Numbered from the stretch's first letter, positions 53,448-63,074 are shown. The stretch is DNA of 64,000 nt from Pantoea anthophila (GCF_006494375.1 NZ_VHIZ01000056.1:389685-453684); one strand, 5' to 3'. Made by a program: numbers and translations. Notes: generated by a model from the sequence alone, not told the origin.

Positions 53448-54394
53448 ACATCTCTTTGGTGGTACCGGTATTCAATGAAGAAGAGGCTATTCCCCATTTT
53501 TATCAGGCCGTGAGAAAAGATGAGGCGCTTGCGGCCTGGCAGGTTGAGATTGTTTTTATCGATGATGGCAGCACGGACGCAACGCGTGCGCTGATTACTC
53601 AACTGAGCCAGCGTGATCCGCTGGTGCGCAGCCTGTCGTTTATTCGTAATTTTGGCAAAGAGCCGGCGCTGTTTGCCGGACTGGAAGCGGCAACCGGCGA
53701 GGCCATAATTCCAATCGATGTCGATTTACAGGATCCGATTTCGATAATTCCCGAAATGGTCCGTAAATGGCAGGCGGGTGCCGATATCGTTTTAGCCAAA
53801 CGGATTGACAGAAGTGCTGATGGCCATCTGAAGCGCAAAACCGCCCGCTGGTTTTACAAGCTGCATAACAAAATCAGCTATCCGCAGATTGAAGAGAACG
53901 TGGGTGATTTCCGGCTGATGTCGCGGGAAGTGGTTGAGAACATTAAACGGCTACCCGAAAAAAATCTGTTCATGAAAGGCATTCTGAGCTGGGTCGGCGG
54001 ACAGACTGACATTGTTGAATATGTCCGGACTGAGCGGGTCGCGGGGCACAGTAAATTCGGAGGCTGGAAATTGTGGAATCTGGCGCTGGAGGGACTGACC
54101 TCTTTCTCAACCGTACCGCTACGTATCTGGTCTTATCTGGGTTTTCTGGTTGCCTCACTGGCCTTTCTTTATGGGCTCTGGATGATTGCAGATAAACTCC
54201 TGTTCGGTAATCCGGTGCCTGGCTATCCCTCTATCCTGGTTTCCGTTCTGTTCCTTGGCGGAGTTCAGCTGATTGGCATTGGTGTACTGGGTGAATATAT
54301 TGGCCGCATCTATATGGAAACCAAAAACCGGCCTCGCTATATTTTGCGAAAATCCGTGGAAAATAAATCAAGCCCACCCGAAAACATTGATTAA
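53444..54394 (+). CDS. gtrB: GtrB bactoprenol glucosyltransferase
   Basis: A 316-residue family GT2 glycosyltransferase that transfers glucose from UDP-glucose to undecaprenyl phosphate. Visible: [15 protein letters not shown] at the start, the nucleotide motif [35 protein letters not shown] and the membrane anchor made of two C-terminal helices ([21 protein letters not shown] and [22 protein letters not shown]). Its ATG overlaps the gtrA stop, showing translational coupling. Housekeeping homologues (ArnC, YfdH) exist, but the gene order marks it as gtr. Confidence 0.93.
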   Translation: MNISLVVPVFNEEEAIPHFYQAVRKDEALAAWQVEIVFIDDGSTDATRALITQLSQRDPLVRSLSFIRNFGKEPALFAGLEAATGEAIIPIDVDLQDPISIIPEMVRKWQAGADIVLAKRIDRSADGHLKRKTARWFYKLHNKISYPQIEENVGDFRLMSREVVENIKRLPEKNLFMKGILSWVGGQTDIVEYVRTERVAGHSKFGGWKLWNLALEGLTSFSTVPLRIWSYLGFLVASLAFLYGLWMIADKLLFGNPVPGYPSILVSVLFLGGVQLIGIGVLGEYIGRIYMETKNRPRYILRKSVENKSSPPENID

Positions 54395-54443
54395 ATTGTC
54401 CGGTAAACGGGCAGAGATAATGGTCAGATTAAAAGGATGACAG

Positions 54444-55862
54444 ATGATCGCCACCGATAACGGCCTGACCCGCCGTCAGGTTTTTTTACTTTTTGCGTTA
54501 GTTTTTCTGGTGGCCTACAGTCCCGCCTGGCTGACCCAATACGCCTATACCGATGACTGGACTAATCTCTACTGGGCCAATTTTGACAGGCTCAGTATTT
54601 TAAACTGGGACACCCTCTCGGGCAGACCGGTCTATGGCATTATTCAGTACAGCGCCTCATTCCTGGTCGCGAGCATAGAACGCCTGGCACTCCTGCGCGG
54701 TGTCGCCATTATTCTGCTTATCTTTACCGGCTATTATCTCTATACCCTTTGCCAGAAATATCAGCTGATGGAAAACCAGGCTCAGCGGATAACTTTTGCG
54801 TTATTACTCTGCCTGCTTCCCTCCTTTCAGGTTTATATTGCCTGGGCATCCTGCTTCCCTTACATCGCGGCCATTTTACTGGCAGGTGCCAGCTACCACT
54901 TCTCGACTAAACCCGGCGTGACAGGGCGCGTGTCAGCGGTGTGCCTGCTGACCGTTGCCTTTTGTCTCTATCAGCCAGCCGCAATGAGCTTTACCTTTTT
55001 TGCCGCGCTGGATCTCTGCCTTTCAGCACGAAAAATTGACAGGAAGCGGGCTGCAATTTCTCTGATCGTACTGGGTGCCGGTATGTTTGCGGCGCTGCTC
55101 GCATCAAAGGTCCTCCCGGTCCAGCTTTATGGCCACACGCTGCCGCGCTCCGCCTTCAGCTATGACGTCCCGGCTAAGCTCAGCTGGTTTTTCACGGAAT
55201 ACCTTAAGAACGTGATCTGCAATTTTGACCTCGGCGCAAAGACGGTTTCAGTCATCATCTCGTCGATCATTATCGGTTTTGGGCTGAAGAAAATTAAGAC
55301 AGTCGGTAACGACAAATTTTATCTGATGTTTATTTTACTGGTTATCGCCGCTCTGCCTAACCTGATTGTCAGTGAGAGCATGGCGGCCTACCGGACGCTT
55401 ATTGCCGGTGCGCTGATGACTACCAGCGCCTTTATTCTGGGTCTGTTTGAACTCAGTAAAAAGCTGAAGTGGAAAAAGACATTCTATGCCCTGCTGGTTA
55501 TCGCGGCGGCCTCACTGTCGATCAGTCATCTTATCAACGGTTATTCCGTACCTGCCCGCAAGGAGTTTGCCCTGCTCGAACGGGCAATCACGCAGCAGGT
55601 GCCAAAAGCGTTCAACGGGGCGCTCTACTATCGCCTGACCGGGGAGTATTTACCGAAAGTCGCTACGCTGCGGAAATATGATGATTTTGGCGGACTGGGC
55701 CTGAGCATGTCATGGACCTTTGCCGGGATGGCCCATTTTATCCGCGAGAAAAATGGCATGGCCTATACCCTACCCGAAAATCCGGTTATCACGGATGAAG
55801 GGCATTGCCCGGGTGACTGTCTGATTATCGATTCCCGTCAGGTTCTGCGTCAGACACCGTAA
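54444..55862 (+). CDS. Type-specific O-antigen glucosyltransferase (GtrII-like)
   Basis: A 472-residue polytopic membrane protein with about 10 helices and a final periplasmic domain. YAYTDDWTNLYWANFD near residue 32 carries the acidic pair expected at the active site of GtrII-type glucosyltransferases; LPSFQVYIAWASCFPYIAAI and FCLYQPAAMSFTFFAALDL also fit. It would move glucose from the lipid carrier onto the O-antigen repeat; the third gene decides linkage and sugar position, so serotype effect cannot be read from sequence. The start follows AAAAGGATGACAG. Its AT content looks higher than the flanking genes. Confidence 0.82.
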   Translation: MIATDNGLTRRQVFLLFALVFLVAYSPAWLTQYAYTDDWTNLYWANFDRLSILNWDTLSGRPVYGIIQYSASFLVASIERLALLRGVAIILLIFTGYYLYTLCQKYQLMENQAQRITFALLLCLLPSFQVYIAWASCFPYIAAILLAGASYHFSTKPGVTGRVSAVCLLTVAFCLYQPAAMSFTFFAALDLCLSARKIDRKRAAISLIVLGAGMFAALLASKVLPVQLYGHTLPRSAFSYDVPAKLSWFFTEYLKNVICNFDLGAKTVSVIISSIIIGFGLKKIKTVGNDKFYLMFILLVIAALPNLIVSESMAAYRTLIAGALMTTSAFILGLFELSKKLKWKKTFYALLVIAAASLSISHLINGYSVPARKEFALLERAITQQVPKAFNGALYYRLTGEYLPKVATLRKYDDFGGLGLSMSWTFAGMAHFIREKNGMAYTLPENPVITDEGHCPGDCLIIDSRQVLRQTP

Positions 55863-55865
55863 TCG

Positions 55866-55894
55866 GCATGAAGGCGGCCAGGCCGCCTTCATGC
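55866..55894. terminator. Bidirectional terminator between gtr and ycjF
   Basis: A 13-base-pair perfect stem GCATGAAGGCGGC/GCCGCCTTCATGC with a 3-base loop lies 4 bases past the gtr stop, between convergent genes. The T-run is short. Confidence 0.75.
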
Positions 55895-55907
55895 TTGCAG
55901 ATGCGCT

Positions 55908-56969
55908 TCAGGAGGATTTGTTGTTGCCCTTCTGCAGCGCCTCTTTCATCTGTCCCAGCAGCTCACGCCGGAAATCGCCCAGCCGGGGCTTATCCTGCTC
56001 CAGCCAGGGCAGCGGACGGCAAAGCTCCATCGCTTTCACACCCAGACGTGCGGTCAGTAAACCGGCACCAATGCCCTGTGCGGCACGCGTTGAGAGCCGG
56101 GCGGCGATATCCTGCGACATCCAGTCCATCCCCACTTCCCGCACCAGCTCTGACGCCCCGGCAAAAGCCATGTTAAGCAGCACCAGACGGAACAGGCGGA
56201 TACGGCTGAAATAACCCAGTTCGATGCCGTAGATGGCAGCGATGCGGTTGACCAGCCGCAGATTGCGCCAGGCGATAAACGCCATATCGACCAGCGCCAG
56301 CGGGCTGACCGCAATCATCAGGGTGGACTCGGCTGCATGGCGACTGATTTCACGCCGCGCCTGGCGATCCAGCACCGGCTGCACCAGCTGCGCATACAGA
56401 CGGACAATCTCACTGTCGTTTTGGGTTTCATGCAGGGACGCGTGCCAGCGCTGCAAAGCCGGATGCGCCTGGTCCAGTTCCGCCTGCTGCGCCAGCTTTT
56501 CACAGAAGGCCCGGCCTTTGCCGATGCCATGACTGTGCAGCAGTTCACGACCGACATCGCGCTCTTCAGCGCGCTGACGCAGCTGATAGAGACGACGCCA
56601 CTCCGTGGTCAGGGCACCCACCCCCGCCAGGACGATCAGGCCACCAGCTACACCGCTGCCCAGTGAGAACCAGTCGCGGGCCAGCCAGGCGTCATGGGTC
56701 CACTGCACGCCCTGAGCAATGACGCTGACGCCAAACAGCAGTGCGCCTGCAGTCACCAGTTTACGCCACAGGCTGCGCTTCGGTTTCAGCGCGGCCTCCA
56801 CTGCCCGTTCGCCTGCGCCCTCCTCTTCAACGGCAACATCTTCATCCTGTACCGCCAGAAAGGCGGCATCGGCCTCTGCATCAAAGGCGTGTGCCGGGCG
56901 CAGTGGCGTGGCGCGGCTCTCCTCCAGCGGACGGGCAAAATCGATACGCGGCTTCAGCGGATCACTCAT
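55908..56969 (-). CDS. ycjF: YcjF, DUF697 inner-membrane protein of the Psp operon
   Basis: A 353-residue protein with E. coli length. Two membrane helices (about 72-92 and 103-123) follow a hydrophilic start ([12 protein letters not shown]). [30 protein letters not shown], then [25 protein letters not shown] and [22 protein letters not shown] make the DUF697 core. It is co-induced with the phage shock response; its role is not settled. Its ATG overlaps the ycjX stop by four bases. Confidence 0.95.
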   Translation of the reverse strand: MSDPLKPRIDFARPLEESRATPLRPAHAFDAEADAAFLAVQDEDVAVEEEGAGERAVEAALKPKRSLWRKLVTAGALLFGVSVIAQGVQWTHDAWLARDWFSLGSGVAGGLIVLAGVGALTTEWRRLYQLRQRAEERDVGRELLHSHGIGKGRAFCEKLAQQAELDQAHPALQRWHASLHETQNDSEIVRLYAQLVQPVLDRQARREISRHAAESTLMIAVSPLALVDMAFIAWRNLRLVNRIAAIYGIELGYFSRIRLFRLVLLNMAFAGASELVREVGMDWMSQDIAARLSTRAAQGIGAGLLTARLGVKAMELCRPLPWLEQDKPRLGDFRRELLGQMKEALQKGNNKSS

Positions 56970-58363
56970 CGCAATTTATCTCCCAACAAAAATTCCAGCG
57001 CGGCATCCATGCGGATATGAGGCAGCGGACGATCGACGTCGAGCTGCTGCGGGCGGAATTGTTCAAACTGAAAACCCTGCTGCTGCCAGAAGGCATTGCC
57101 GGGCAGACGCGGCGGAACGTCGCCAGGATAGACGGTCAGCGGCTCGCCATTATCCAGCCGGTTGCCGCGCAGTGCCGGGATCTTTTCGCCACGGTGATCG
57201 ACCAGCCCGCTCTGCGTCGCCTGAACCGAAGCCAGTCCGATGCATTCCATCGTGATCCCTTCAAACGCCGCGTTCTGCCAGGCATCCTGCACCAGCTGCT
57301 GCAACAGCGAAACCATATTGCCATGCTGATCGCTGGTGATGTGATCGGCCTTGGTGGCAGCAAACAGCAATTTATCAATTACCGGCGAGAAGAGCCGGCG
57401 AAACAGCGTGCGCTGGCCGTAATGAAAACTCTGCATCAGCTGTGTCAGGGCCAGACGCATGTCGTTAAACGCCTGCGGCCCGCTGTTCAGCGGTTGCAGG
57501 CAGTCAACCAGAACAATCTGGCGGTCGAAACGCAGAAAATGGTTCTTATAGAAGCCTTTCACGACATGCTGACAGTAGTAGTTAAACCGCTGCTGTAACA
57601 TGCCGAAGTTACTGCCCTTGTCCGCCTGCGCCAGCTTCGTCAGCCGGGCCTCATCGGTGGTCGGCCAGGGGAAGAACTGCAGCGCAGGCGCGCCCGCCAT
57701 ATCACCGGGCAGGACAAAGCGGCCAGGCTGGATAAAGTGTAAGCCTTCGGCTTTACAGCGGTGCAGATAGTCGGTCCAGGCGGCGGCGATTTCTGCCAGC
57801 CGGGTTTCATCGGCGGGTGCCAGCGGGTCCAGGTTCTCGCAGAGGGCGCGCCACGGCGCGGCCCACTCCGCGCGGTCGCCCTGCAACAGTCCGTTCATCT
57901 GCCGGGACCAGGCGAGGTAGTCCTGCGCCAGCATCGGCAGATCCAGCAGCCACTCACCGGGATAATCAACAATTTCCAGATAGAGGGTCGCGGTCTCTTT
58001 CAGGTGGCGCAGCAGGGAATCGCTGGGACGGTAACGCAGCGCCAGACGCATTTCGCTGACGCCACGGGTGGGCACAGGCCAGGCGGGTGGCGTGCCGTAG
58101 AGCTGTGCCAGCCCTTCGTCGTAGGTAAAGCGTGCGGTGCCCATATCGCGCTGCGGCACCCGCTTGACACCTAACAGACGCTCATCCCGCACAACGGAAA
58201 ACAGCGGCAAACGAGCGCCGCTGTGAACGGTTAACAGCTGGTTAACCAGAGAAGTGATAAAGGCGGTTTTACCGCTGCGGCTTAATCCGGTGACCGCCAG
58301 ACGAAGATGGCGATCGACGCCGCGGTTCATTAACGCCAGTAGTTCAGTTTGCAGTCTTTTCAT
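56966..58363 (-). CDS. ycjX: YcjX, P-loop stress protein of the Psp operon
   Basis: A 465-residue DUF463 P-loop protein with E. coli length. The ATP/GTP-binding motif GLSRSGKT is at residues 26-33 ([20 protein letters not shown]). [21 protein letters not shown] resembles a DxxG switch. It is part of the pspABCD-ycjXF transcript and overlaps pspD by 20 bases. ATG 58363 follows AGGGAGAAAG. It is a soluble NTPase-like protein linked to envelope stress; the mechanism is unknown. Confidence 0.95.
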   Translation of the reverse strand: MKRLQTELLALMNRGVDRHLRLAVTGLSRSGKTAFITSLVNQLLTVHSGARLPLFSVVRDERLLGVKRVPQRDMGTARFTYDEGLAQLYGTPPAWPVPTRGVSEMRLALRYRPSDSLLRHLKETATLYLEIVDYPGEWLLDLPMLAQDYLAWSRQMNGLLQGDRAEWAAPWRALCENLDPLAPADETRLAEIAAAWTDYLHRCKAEGLHFIQPGRFVLPGDMAGAPALQFFPWPTTDEARLTKLAQADKGSNFGMLQQRFNYYCQHVVKGFYKNHFLRFDRQIVLVDCLQPLNSGPQAFNDMRLALTQLMQSFHYGQRTLFRRLFSPVIDKLLFAATKADHITSDQHGNMVSLLQQLVQDAWQNAAFEGITMECIGLASVQATQSGLVDHRGEKIPALRGNRLDNGEPLTVYPGDVPPRLPGNAFWQQQGFQFEQFRPQQLDVDRPLPHIRMDAALEFLLGDKLR

Positions 58364-58592
58364 CTTTCTCCCTGATGAAGCGCGACGCAACCCGATTCAT
58401 CACCCGCTTCAGCAGTGGCTCCAGCGCCACGGCCAGCAGCAGACGTAACGGGCGTCGCGCTACCGATTTCACCGCCCAGCCCGTCACACCGGCCGGACCA
58501 TAGGTAACAGCATTGATAATGATGAATCTGGCCGCCGACTTCAATGCAGGTGCCGCGCGGTGACGGAACATTGTGGATCGCGAAAAAGACAT
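58344..58592 (-). CDS. pspD: Phage shock protein D
   Basis: An 82-residue PspD (E. coli 73 aa). The family core ITYGPAGVTGWAVKSVARRPLR (here NAVTYGPAGVTGWAVKSVAR), then LLLAVALEPLLKRV, is plain. It is probably peripheral to or inserted in the inner membrane. ATG 58592 is preceded by GGAGGTGTT, so the longer form is preferred over the Met at residue 8. Its 3' end overlaps ycjX. Its precise role in the Psp system is not known. Confidence 0.92.
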   Translation of the reverse strand: MSFSRSTMFRHRAAPALKSAARFIIINAVTYGPAGVTGWAVKSVARRPLRLLLAVALEPLLKRVMNRVASRFIREKDEKTAN

Positions 58593-58645
58593 AACACCTC
58601 CATTGCGTGTACGAACGGGCCTGAAACGGCCCGGTACAGGCGGTT

Positions 58646-58996
58646 TCAGATCTGGCGGAAGCGACTGCGTACGCTGAACGTTTCAGACGTTACGTAGCGT
58701 TCCACATCGCGCACGCTACGTTCATCACGCTGCAGTGCGCTTTCCAGCTGGTCCAGCAGTTCGCTGGCGCTGGGCGGGCGTTCCCCTTCTGCGGCCGAGG
58801 CAGGCTTCTCATCCAGCACAAACCCCAGCACAAAGTAGGCGATAATCGTAAAAACAAACAGACCAAAGAACAGGGATAACACCACGATGATCCGCAGCAG
58901 GCGAACCGGGATGTCGAGATACTCGGCCAGCCCTGCACAGACCCCCATCAGCTTTCCTTCGTCTGGCTTACGCCATAACTTACGGCCTTTCATCAT
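58646..58996 (-). CDS. pspC: Phage shock protein C
   Basis: A 116-residue PspC-domain protein (E. coli 119). KLWRKPDEGKLMGVCAGLAEYLDIPVRLLRI is the PspC signature, followed by the membrane helix VLSLFFGLFVFTIIAYFVLG and a C-terminal predicted coiled segment (SELLDQLESALQRDERSVRDVERYV). With PspB it senses membrane stress and draws PspA from PspF. ATG 58996 overlaps the pspB stop (ATGA). Confidence 0.97.
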   Translation of the reverse strand: MMKGRKLWRKPDEGKLMGVCAGLAEYLDIPVRLLRIIVVLSLFFGLFVFTIIAYFVLGFVLDEKPASAAEGERPPSASELLDQLESALQRDERSVRDVERYVTSETFSVRSRFRQI

Positions 58997-59220
58997 GGCT
59001 GCCTCCAGTTAGGATGCTCGGCGTCCAGAATCGCTTCCAGCGCGTCAATCCGTTCGCGCATCCGTTGCGCATCCTGGGTCACACGCTGCAGGCGCTGAAG
59101 TTCGCTTTGCGACAGTTCCGAACCGCCGTTGCGTTTGTTGCTGTAATGCAGCCATAACCAGATGGGTGCCACGAACAGCACGAAAATCGTCAGCGGTATG
59201 GCGAGAAAAAGTGCGCTCAT
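58993..59220 (-). CDS. pspB: Phage shock protein B
   Basis: A 75-residue PspB (E. coli 74). N-terminal helix LFLAIPLTIFVLFVAPIWLWLHY crosses the membrane; the cytoplasmic coiled-coil LQRLQRVTQDAQRMRERIDALEAILD follows and ends HPNWR. It works with PspC as sensor. Spaced 35 bases after pspA, with a ribosome-binding site (AAGGAGAGTCA) before ATG 59220. Confidence 0.97.
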   Translation of the reverse strand: MSALFLAIPLTIFVLFVAPIWLWLHYSNKRNGGSELSQSELQRLQRVTQDAQRMRERIDALEAILDAEHPNWRQP

Positions 59221-59255
59221 TGACTCTCCTTAATCACTTTTTGCAACGTCGAAAG

Positions 59256-59921
59256 TTACTCACTGCGGTTCATTTTGGCTTTCAGCGCATTAAGCTGCTG
59301 GCTGATCTCATCGTCCGCTTTCAGATCGGTAAACTGCTGGTCCAGGGTTTTGGTTTTACCAAAGCCGTGACTTTCCGCTTCCGCTTCCATGTGATCAATA
59401 CGGCGTTCAAAGGATTCAAAACGCGCCATCGCTTCATCGATTTTACCGCTGTCCAGCTGACGACGCACATCACGTGACGACGACGCCGCCTGATGACGCA
59501 GCGTTAAGGCCTGCTGACGGGCGCGCGTTTCGCTCAGCTTTTTCTCCAGCTCGCCAATTTCGCCCTTCATGCGTTCCAGCGTCTCTTCAACATGAGTGAC
59601 TTCCTGCTTCAGCGAGGCGATAAGGTCGGTCAGCTTCTGTTTTTCAATCAGCGCAGCGCGGGCCAGGTCGTCTTTATCTTTGCGCAGCGCCAGCTCCGCT
59701 TTTTCCTGCCACTCCGCCTGCTGAATCTCCGCCTGCTCAATGCGACGGGACAGCTGTTTCTTCTCTGCCAGCGCCCGCGCAGAGGTAGAACGCACTTCGA
59801 CTAAGGTGTCTTCCATTTCCTGAATCATCAGCCGCACCAGTTTCTGTGGATCTTCCGCACGCTCCAGCAGCGAATTGATATTGGCATTCACGATGTCGGC
59901 GAAACGAGAAAAAATACCCAT
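59256..59921 (-). CDS. pspA: Phage shock protein A
   Basis: A 221-residue PspA/IM30 (ESCRT-III-like) protein (E. coli 222), almost entirely helical coiled coil. N-terminal amphipathic helix [19 protein letters not shown] binds membranes. Without stress it binds the PspF ATPase and keeps it off; under stress it oligomerises on the inner membrane to limit proton leak. It is the first gene of pspABCD-ycjXF, preceded by the sigma-54 promoter at 59971-59989. Confidence 0.98.
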   Translation of the reverse strand: MGIFSRFADIVNANINSLLERAEDPQKLVRLMIQEMEDTLVEVRSTSARALAEKKQLSRRIEQAEIQQAEWQEKAELALRKDKDDLARAALIEKQKLTDLIASLKQEVTHVEETLERMKGEIGELEKKLSETRARQQALTLRHQAASSSRDVRRQLDSGKIDEAMARFESFERRIDHMEAEAESHGFGKTKTLDQQFTDLKADDEISQQLNALKAKMNRSE

Positions 59922-59970
59922 AATGATGTTCCTCTTTTAAAAGTCTTAAACAGTGTTGCCCTGCCTGATT

Positions 59971-59989
59971 AATACAAGATGCGTGCCAA
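59971..59989 (-). promoter_or_regulatory. Sigma-54 promoter of the psp operon
   Basis: On the minus strand TTGGCAC-GCATC-TTGTATT matches the -24/-12 pattern (TGGCAC-N5-TTGCA) with the GG and TG dinucleotides properly spaced, and resembles the E. coli pspA promoter. It lies 50 bases before pspA. PspF enhancer and IHF sites should lie toward pspF (59990-60080), but I could not define them. Confidence 0.9.
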
Positions 59990-60086
59990 TTTTACATCTA
60001 ATTGATTTTAATCATCTTTTAAATTTTACACCCTCTCCCGGCTGCTTTAAGATAGTCAAAATGATTAACGGGTAGCGAAATTCATC

Positions 60087-61088
60087 ATGACCGGAACTAA
60101 TGATAATCTTCTCGGTGAGTCGAACAATTTTCTGGAGGTGCTGGAGCAGGTTTCTAAACTCGCCCCCCTAGAGAAACCCGTTCTGGTGATTGGCGAGCGC
60201 GGCACCGGTAAAGAGCTGATCGCCAGCCGGTTACACTATCTTTCCGACCGCTGGCAGGGGCCGTTCATCTCGCTTAACTGCGCCGCCCTTAACGAGAATC
60301 TGCTGGATTCGGAACTGTTCGGGCATGAGGCGGGCGCGTTTACCGGCGCGCAGAAGCGTCATCTCGGGCGTTTTGAACGGGCCGATGGCGGTACACTGTT
60401 TCTGGATGAGCTGGCAACCGCACCCATGCTGGTGCAGGAGAAACTGCTGCGGGTGATTGAGTATGGTCAGCTGGAGCGGGTCGGCGGCAACCACTCCCTG
60501 CAGGTCAATGTACGTCTGGTCTGCGCCACCAACGAAGATCTCCCTGCGCTGGCGGCAGCGGGCAAATTCCGCGCCGATCTGCTGGATCGTCTGGCTTTCG
60601 ATGTGGTGCAGTTGCCGCCACTGCGTGAACGCCGCAGCGATATTCTGGTGATGGCCGGACATTTCGCCATCCAGATGTGCCGGGAGCTGGGGCTGTTACT
60701 CTTTCCTGGCTTCACGGCCCGCGCGCAGCAGACGCTGCTCGATTACCACTGGCCCGGCAACGTGCGTGAACTGAAAAATGTGGTGGAGCGCTCGGTCTAC
60801 CGGCATAACAGCAGCGAGCAGCCGCTGGATAACATCATCATTAATCCCTTTGCTTCGCGCCAGCAACCGGTCGCCAGAATGCCGTTAAACCCGGCTGCGG
60901 ATAGCGCTGCGCTGCCCGGACTGCCGCTCGATCTGCGACAGTGGCAAAACCAGCAGGAGCGGGATCTGGTGGAGGCGAGTCTGCAACAGGCACGCTACAA
61001 CCAGCGCCGCGCTGCCGGTCTGCTCGGCGTCACCTACCACCAATTGCGCGCAATGATGAAAAAGCACGATATCAAAGCCGAGAACTGA
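60087..61088 (+). CDS. pspF: Psp operon transcriptional activator PspF
   Basis: A 333-residue enhancer-binding protein without regulatory receiver domain (E. coli 325). The AAA+ domain has Walker A GERGTGKE at 36-43, the sigma-54 contact loop GAFTGA at 83-88, and Walker B FLDELATA; the C-terminal Fis-type helix-turn-helix is NQRRAAGLLGVTYHQLRAMM. It activates the divergent psp promoter and is inhibited by PspA. ATG 60087 matches E. coli (DNLLGESNNFLEVLEQVSKL). In E. coli the puu genes lie between pspF and sapA; here only ryhB does. Confidence 0.97.
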   Translation: MTGTNDNLLGESNNFLEVLEQVSKLAPLEKPVLVIGERGTGKELIASRLHYLSDRWQGPFISLNCAALNENLLDSELFGHEAGAFTGAQKRHLGRFERADGGTLFLDELATAPMLVQEKLLRVIEYGQLERVGGNHSLQVNVRLVCATNEDLPALAAAGKFRADLLDRLAFDVVQLPPLRERRSDILVMAGHFAIQMCRELGLLLFPGFTARAQQTLLDYHWPGNVRELKNVVERSVYRHNSSEQPLDNIIINPFASRQQPVARMPLNPAADSAALPGLPLDLRQWQNQQERDLVEASLQQARYNQRRAAGLLGVTYHQLRAMMKKHDIKAEN

Positions 61089-61173
61089 TCCGCCTGCTGC
61101 ACGGCTGATTGTTGCACCGGGGTAAAGCCGGGTTCACTATCCTGCTTTCTTACCCACCCAGGCTGCTTCAGGC

Positions 61174-61258
61174 AAAAAAAAAGCCCGCCATCAGGCGGGC
61201 AACAATACTGGAAGCAATGTGAGCAATGTCGTGCTCCTCTTCGGCAGAGCCACCGTCG
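61174..61258 (-). ncRNA. ryhB: Iron-responsive small RNA RyhB
   Basis: On the minus strand GCACGACATTGCTCACATTG followed by CTTCCAGTATT is the invariant RyhB core that pairs with target mRNAs such as sodB. The 3' end is a terminator with stem GCCCGCC/GGCGGGC (61183-61200, loop ATCA on the plus strand) and a run of nine T on the minus strand. The 5' end near 61258 is estimated from a CATATG-like -10, giving about 85 bases, near the E. coli length of 90. A Fur box lies just upstream. RyhB with Hfq represses iron-using proteins when iron is low. Its location differs from E. coli. Confidence 0.95.
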
Positions 61259-61268
61259 AAGTGCATAT

Positions 61269-61291
61269 GAATAATAATCATTCTTATTATC
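61269..61291. promoter_or_regulatory. Fur box between ryhB and sapA
   Basis: The near-palindrome GAATAATAATCATTCTTATT continuing to ATC at 61291 fits the 19-base Fur consensus (GATAATGATAATCATTATC) well. It overlaps the expected -10/-35 region of ryhB and lies about 160 bases upstream of sapA. Confidence 0.87.
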
Positions 61292-61451
61292 ATCTGTAAA
61301 GGTGTAATTGAGAATATTTCTCATTACCCCACCTTCTGTGCTCCCTTTTGCCCCGCAGAGGATGAAAATCAGGCTGACAGCGGTTGCAGGTTTTGGGACA
61401 ACGCCCGCTTTGCGATACACTCTGTTCAATGCCTCAAAATCGTTGAGTTCT

Positions 61452-63074
61452 ATGTCAAAACTACTAAGTTCGCTGTTGCTCAGCCTCAGCGTGTTGAGTG
61501 CCCCTGCATGGTCAGCACCGGCGGGTGATATCCGCCAGTCCGGCTTTGTCTACTGCGTCAGCGGCACGCTGAACACCTTTAATCCGCAGATGGCCAGCAG
61601 CGGGCTGACGGTGGATACCCTGGCGGCTCAGCTTTATGACCGTCTGCTGGATGTCGACCCGTATACCTACCGGCTGAAACCCGATCTGGCCTCCAGCTGG
61701 GAAGTGCGCGATAACGGCGCGACCTACCGCTTTCACCTGCGGAGTGGCGTCGCCTTCCAGCAGACGAATCAGTTCCGCCCCACCCGCACCCTCAATGCTG
61801 ACGATGTGGTCTTCAGCTTCGCCCGCATGTTTGATCGCCATCACCCGTGGCATAACGTGAATGGCGGCAACTACCCCTACTTTGACAGCCTTCAGTTCGC
61901 CGATTCTGTTCAGAGCGTGAAGAAGATCGATAACCGGACGGTCGAGTTCCGGCTCAACAGCCCGGACGCGTCGTTCCTGTGGCACATGGCGACGCACTAT
62001 GCGCCGATCCTCTCGAAAGAGTATGCTGACCAGCTGACGGCGCAGGGGCATCAGGAGGAGCTGGACCGGCAGCCGGTGGGCACCGGCCCTTATCAGCTCA
62101 GCGAATATCGCACCGGCCAGTACATTCGTCTGGCGCGCAATCCGCATTACTGGAAAGGCGTGCCCCGTCTGCAACAGGCGGTCATCGATCTCGGTTCTGG
62201 CGGCACCGGACGACTCTCTAAACTGTTAACCGGTGAGTGTGACGTGCTGGCCTACCCGGCCGCCAGTCAGCTCAGTATCCTGCGCGATGACCCGCGTCTG
62301 CGGATGACGCTGCGCCCTGGCATGAACATCGCCTATCTGGCCTTCAATACCCGCAAGCCGCCGCTGGACCGGCCTGAGGTGCGGCATGCGCTGGCGCTGG
62401 CGATCAATAACGAACGCCTGATGGAGTCCATCTATTACGGAACGGCCGAAACGGCCGCGTCGATATTACCGCGCGCCTCCTGGGCGTATGACAATGATGC
62501 GCGCATTACTGGCTATGACCCGGCGAAGTCACGCGAAGCGCTGGCCGCGCTGGGCATCAGCGATCTGCATCTGCGGCTGGTGGTGCCCGCAGCGTCGCAA
62601 TCCTGGAATCCCAGCCCGCTGAAAACGGCTGAACTGTTGCAGGCGGATCTGGCCCAGGTGGGTGTCCGGCTGACGATTGTGCCGGTGGAGGGGCGCTTCC
62701 AGGAGGCGCAGCTGATGGCGATGAATCACGATCTGACCCTCTCTGGCTGGGCCACAGACAGTAATGACCCGGACAGCTTCTTCCGTCCGCTGCTCAGCTG
62801 CGCGGCAATTCGCTCCCAGACCAATTACGCGCACTGGTGCTCACCCGCCTTTGATGAAACGCTGCAGAATGCCCTGCTGTCGCAGCAGCTCTCTGGCCGC
62901 ATCGACAGTTATGACAAAGCGCAGCAGATTCTGGCGCAGGAGCTGCCGGTGCTGCCGCTGGCCTCCTCGCTGCGTCTGCAGGCATTCCGCCATGATATTA
63001 AAGGGCTGGTGCTGAGTCCGTTTGGCAACGCCTCGTTTGCCGGGGTTTATCGTGAAAGCGATAAGGAAAAGTAA
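61452..63074 (+). CDS. sapA: Peptide-binding protein SapA
   Basis: A 540-residue family 5 periplasmic binding protein of the SapABCDF importer (E. coli SapA 547). The signal peptide MSKLLSSLLLSLSVLSAPAWS/APA precedes GFVYCVSGTLNTFNPQMASSG; GSGGTGRLSKLLTGECDVLA and TLSGWATDSNDPDSFFRPLLSC are diagnostic. In Salmonella and Haemophilus SapA binds antimicrobial peptides and, in the latter, haem; the E. coli system exports putrescine through SapBCDF. ATG 61452 gives the family signal peptide; a Met at 61362 would add 30 poor residues. Confidence 0.95.
   Translation: MSKLLSSLLLSLSVLSAPAWSAPAGDIRQSGFVYCVSGTLNTFNPQMASSGLTVDTLAAQLYDRLLDVDPYTYRLKPDLASSWEVRDNGATYRFHLRSGVAFQQTNQFRPTRTLNADDVVFSFARMFDRHHPWHNVNGGNYPYFDSLQFADSVQSVKKIDNRTVEFRLNSPDASFLWHMATHYAPILSKEYADQLTAQGHQEELDRQPVGTGPYQLSEYRTGQYIRLARNPHYWKGVPRLQQAVIDLGSGGTGRLSKLLTGECDVLAYPAASQLSILRDDPRLRMTLRPGMNIAYLAFNTRKPPLDRPEVRHALALAINNERLMESIYYGTAETAASILPRASWAYDNDARITGYDPAKSREALAALGISDLHLRLVVPAASQSWNPSPLKTAELLQADLAQVGVRLTIVPVEGRFQEAQLMAMNHDLTLSGWATDSNDPDSFFRPLLSCAAIRSQTNYAHWCSPAFDETLQNALLSQQLSGRIDSYDKAQQILAQELPVLPLASSLRLQAFRHDIKGLVLSPFGNASFAGVYRESDKEK

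Noticed and set aside
61034..61429. A 131-codon frame antisense across pspF end, ryhB and the sapA leader
   Set aside because: It runs through the RyhB terminator and core and has no homology; the RNA gene explains the conservation.
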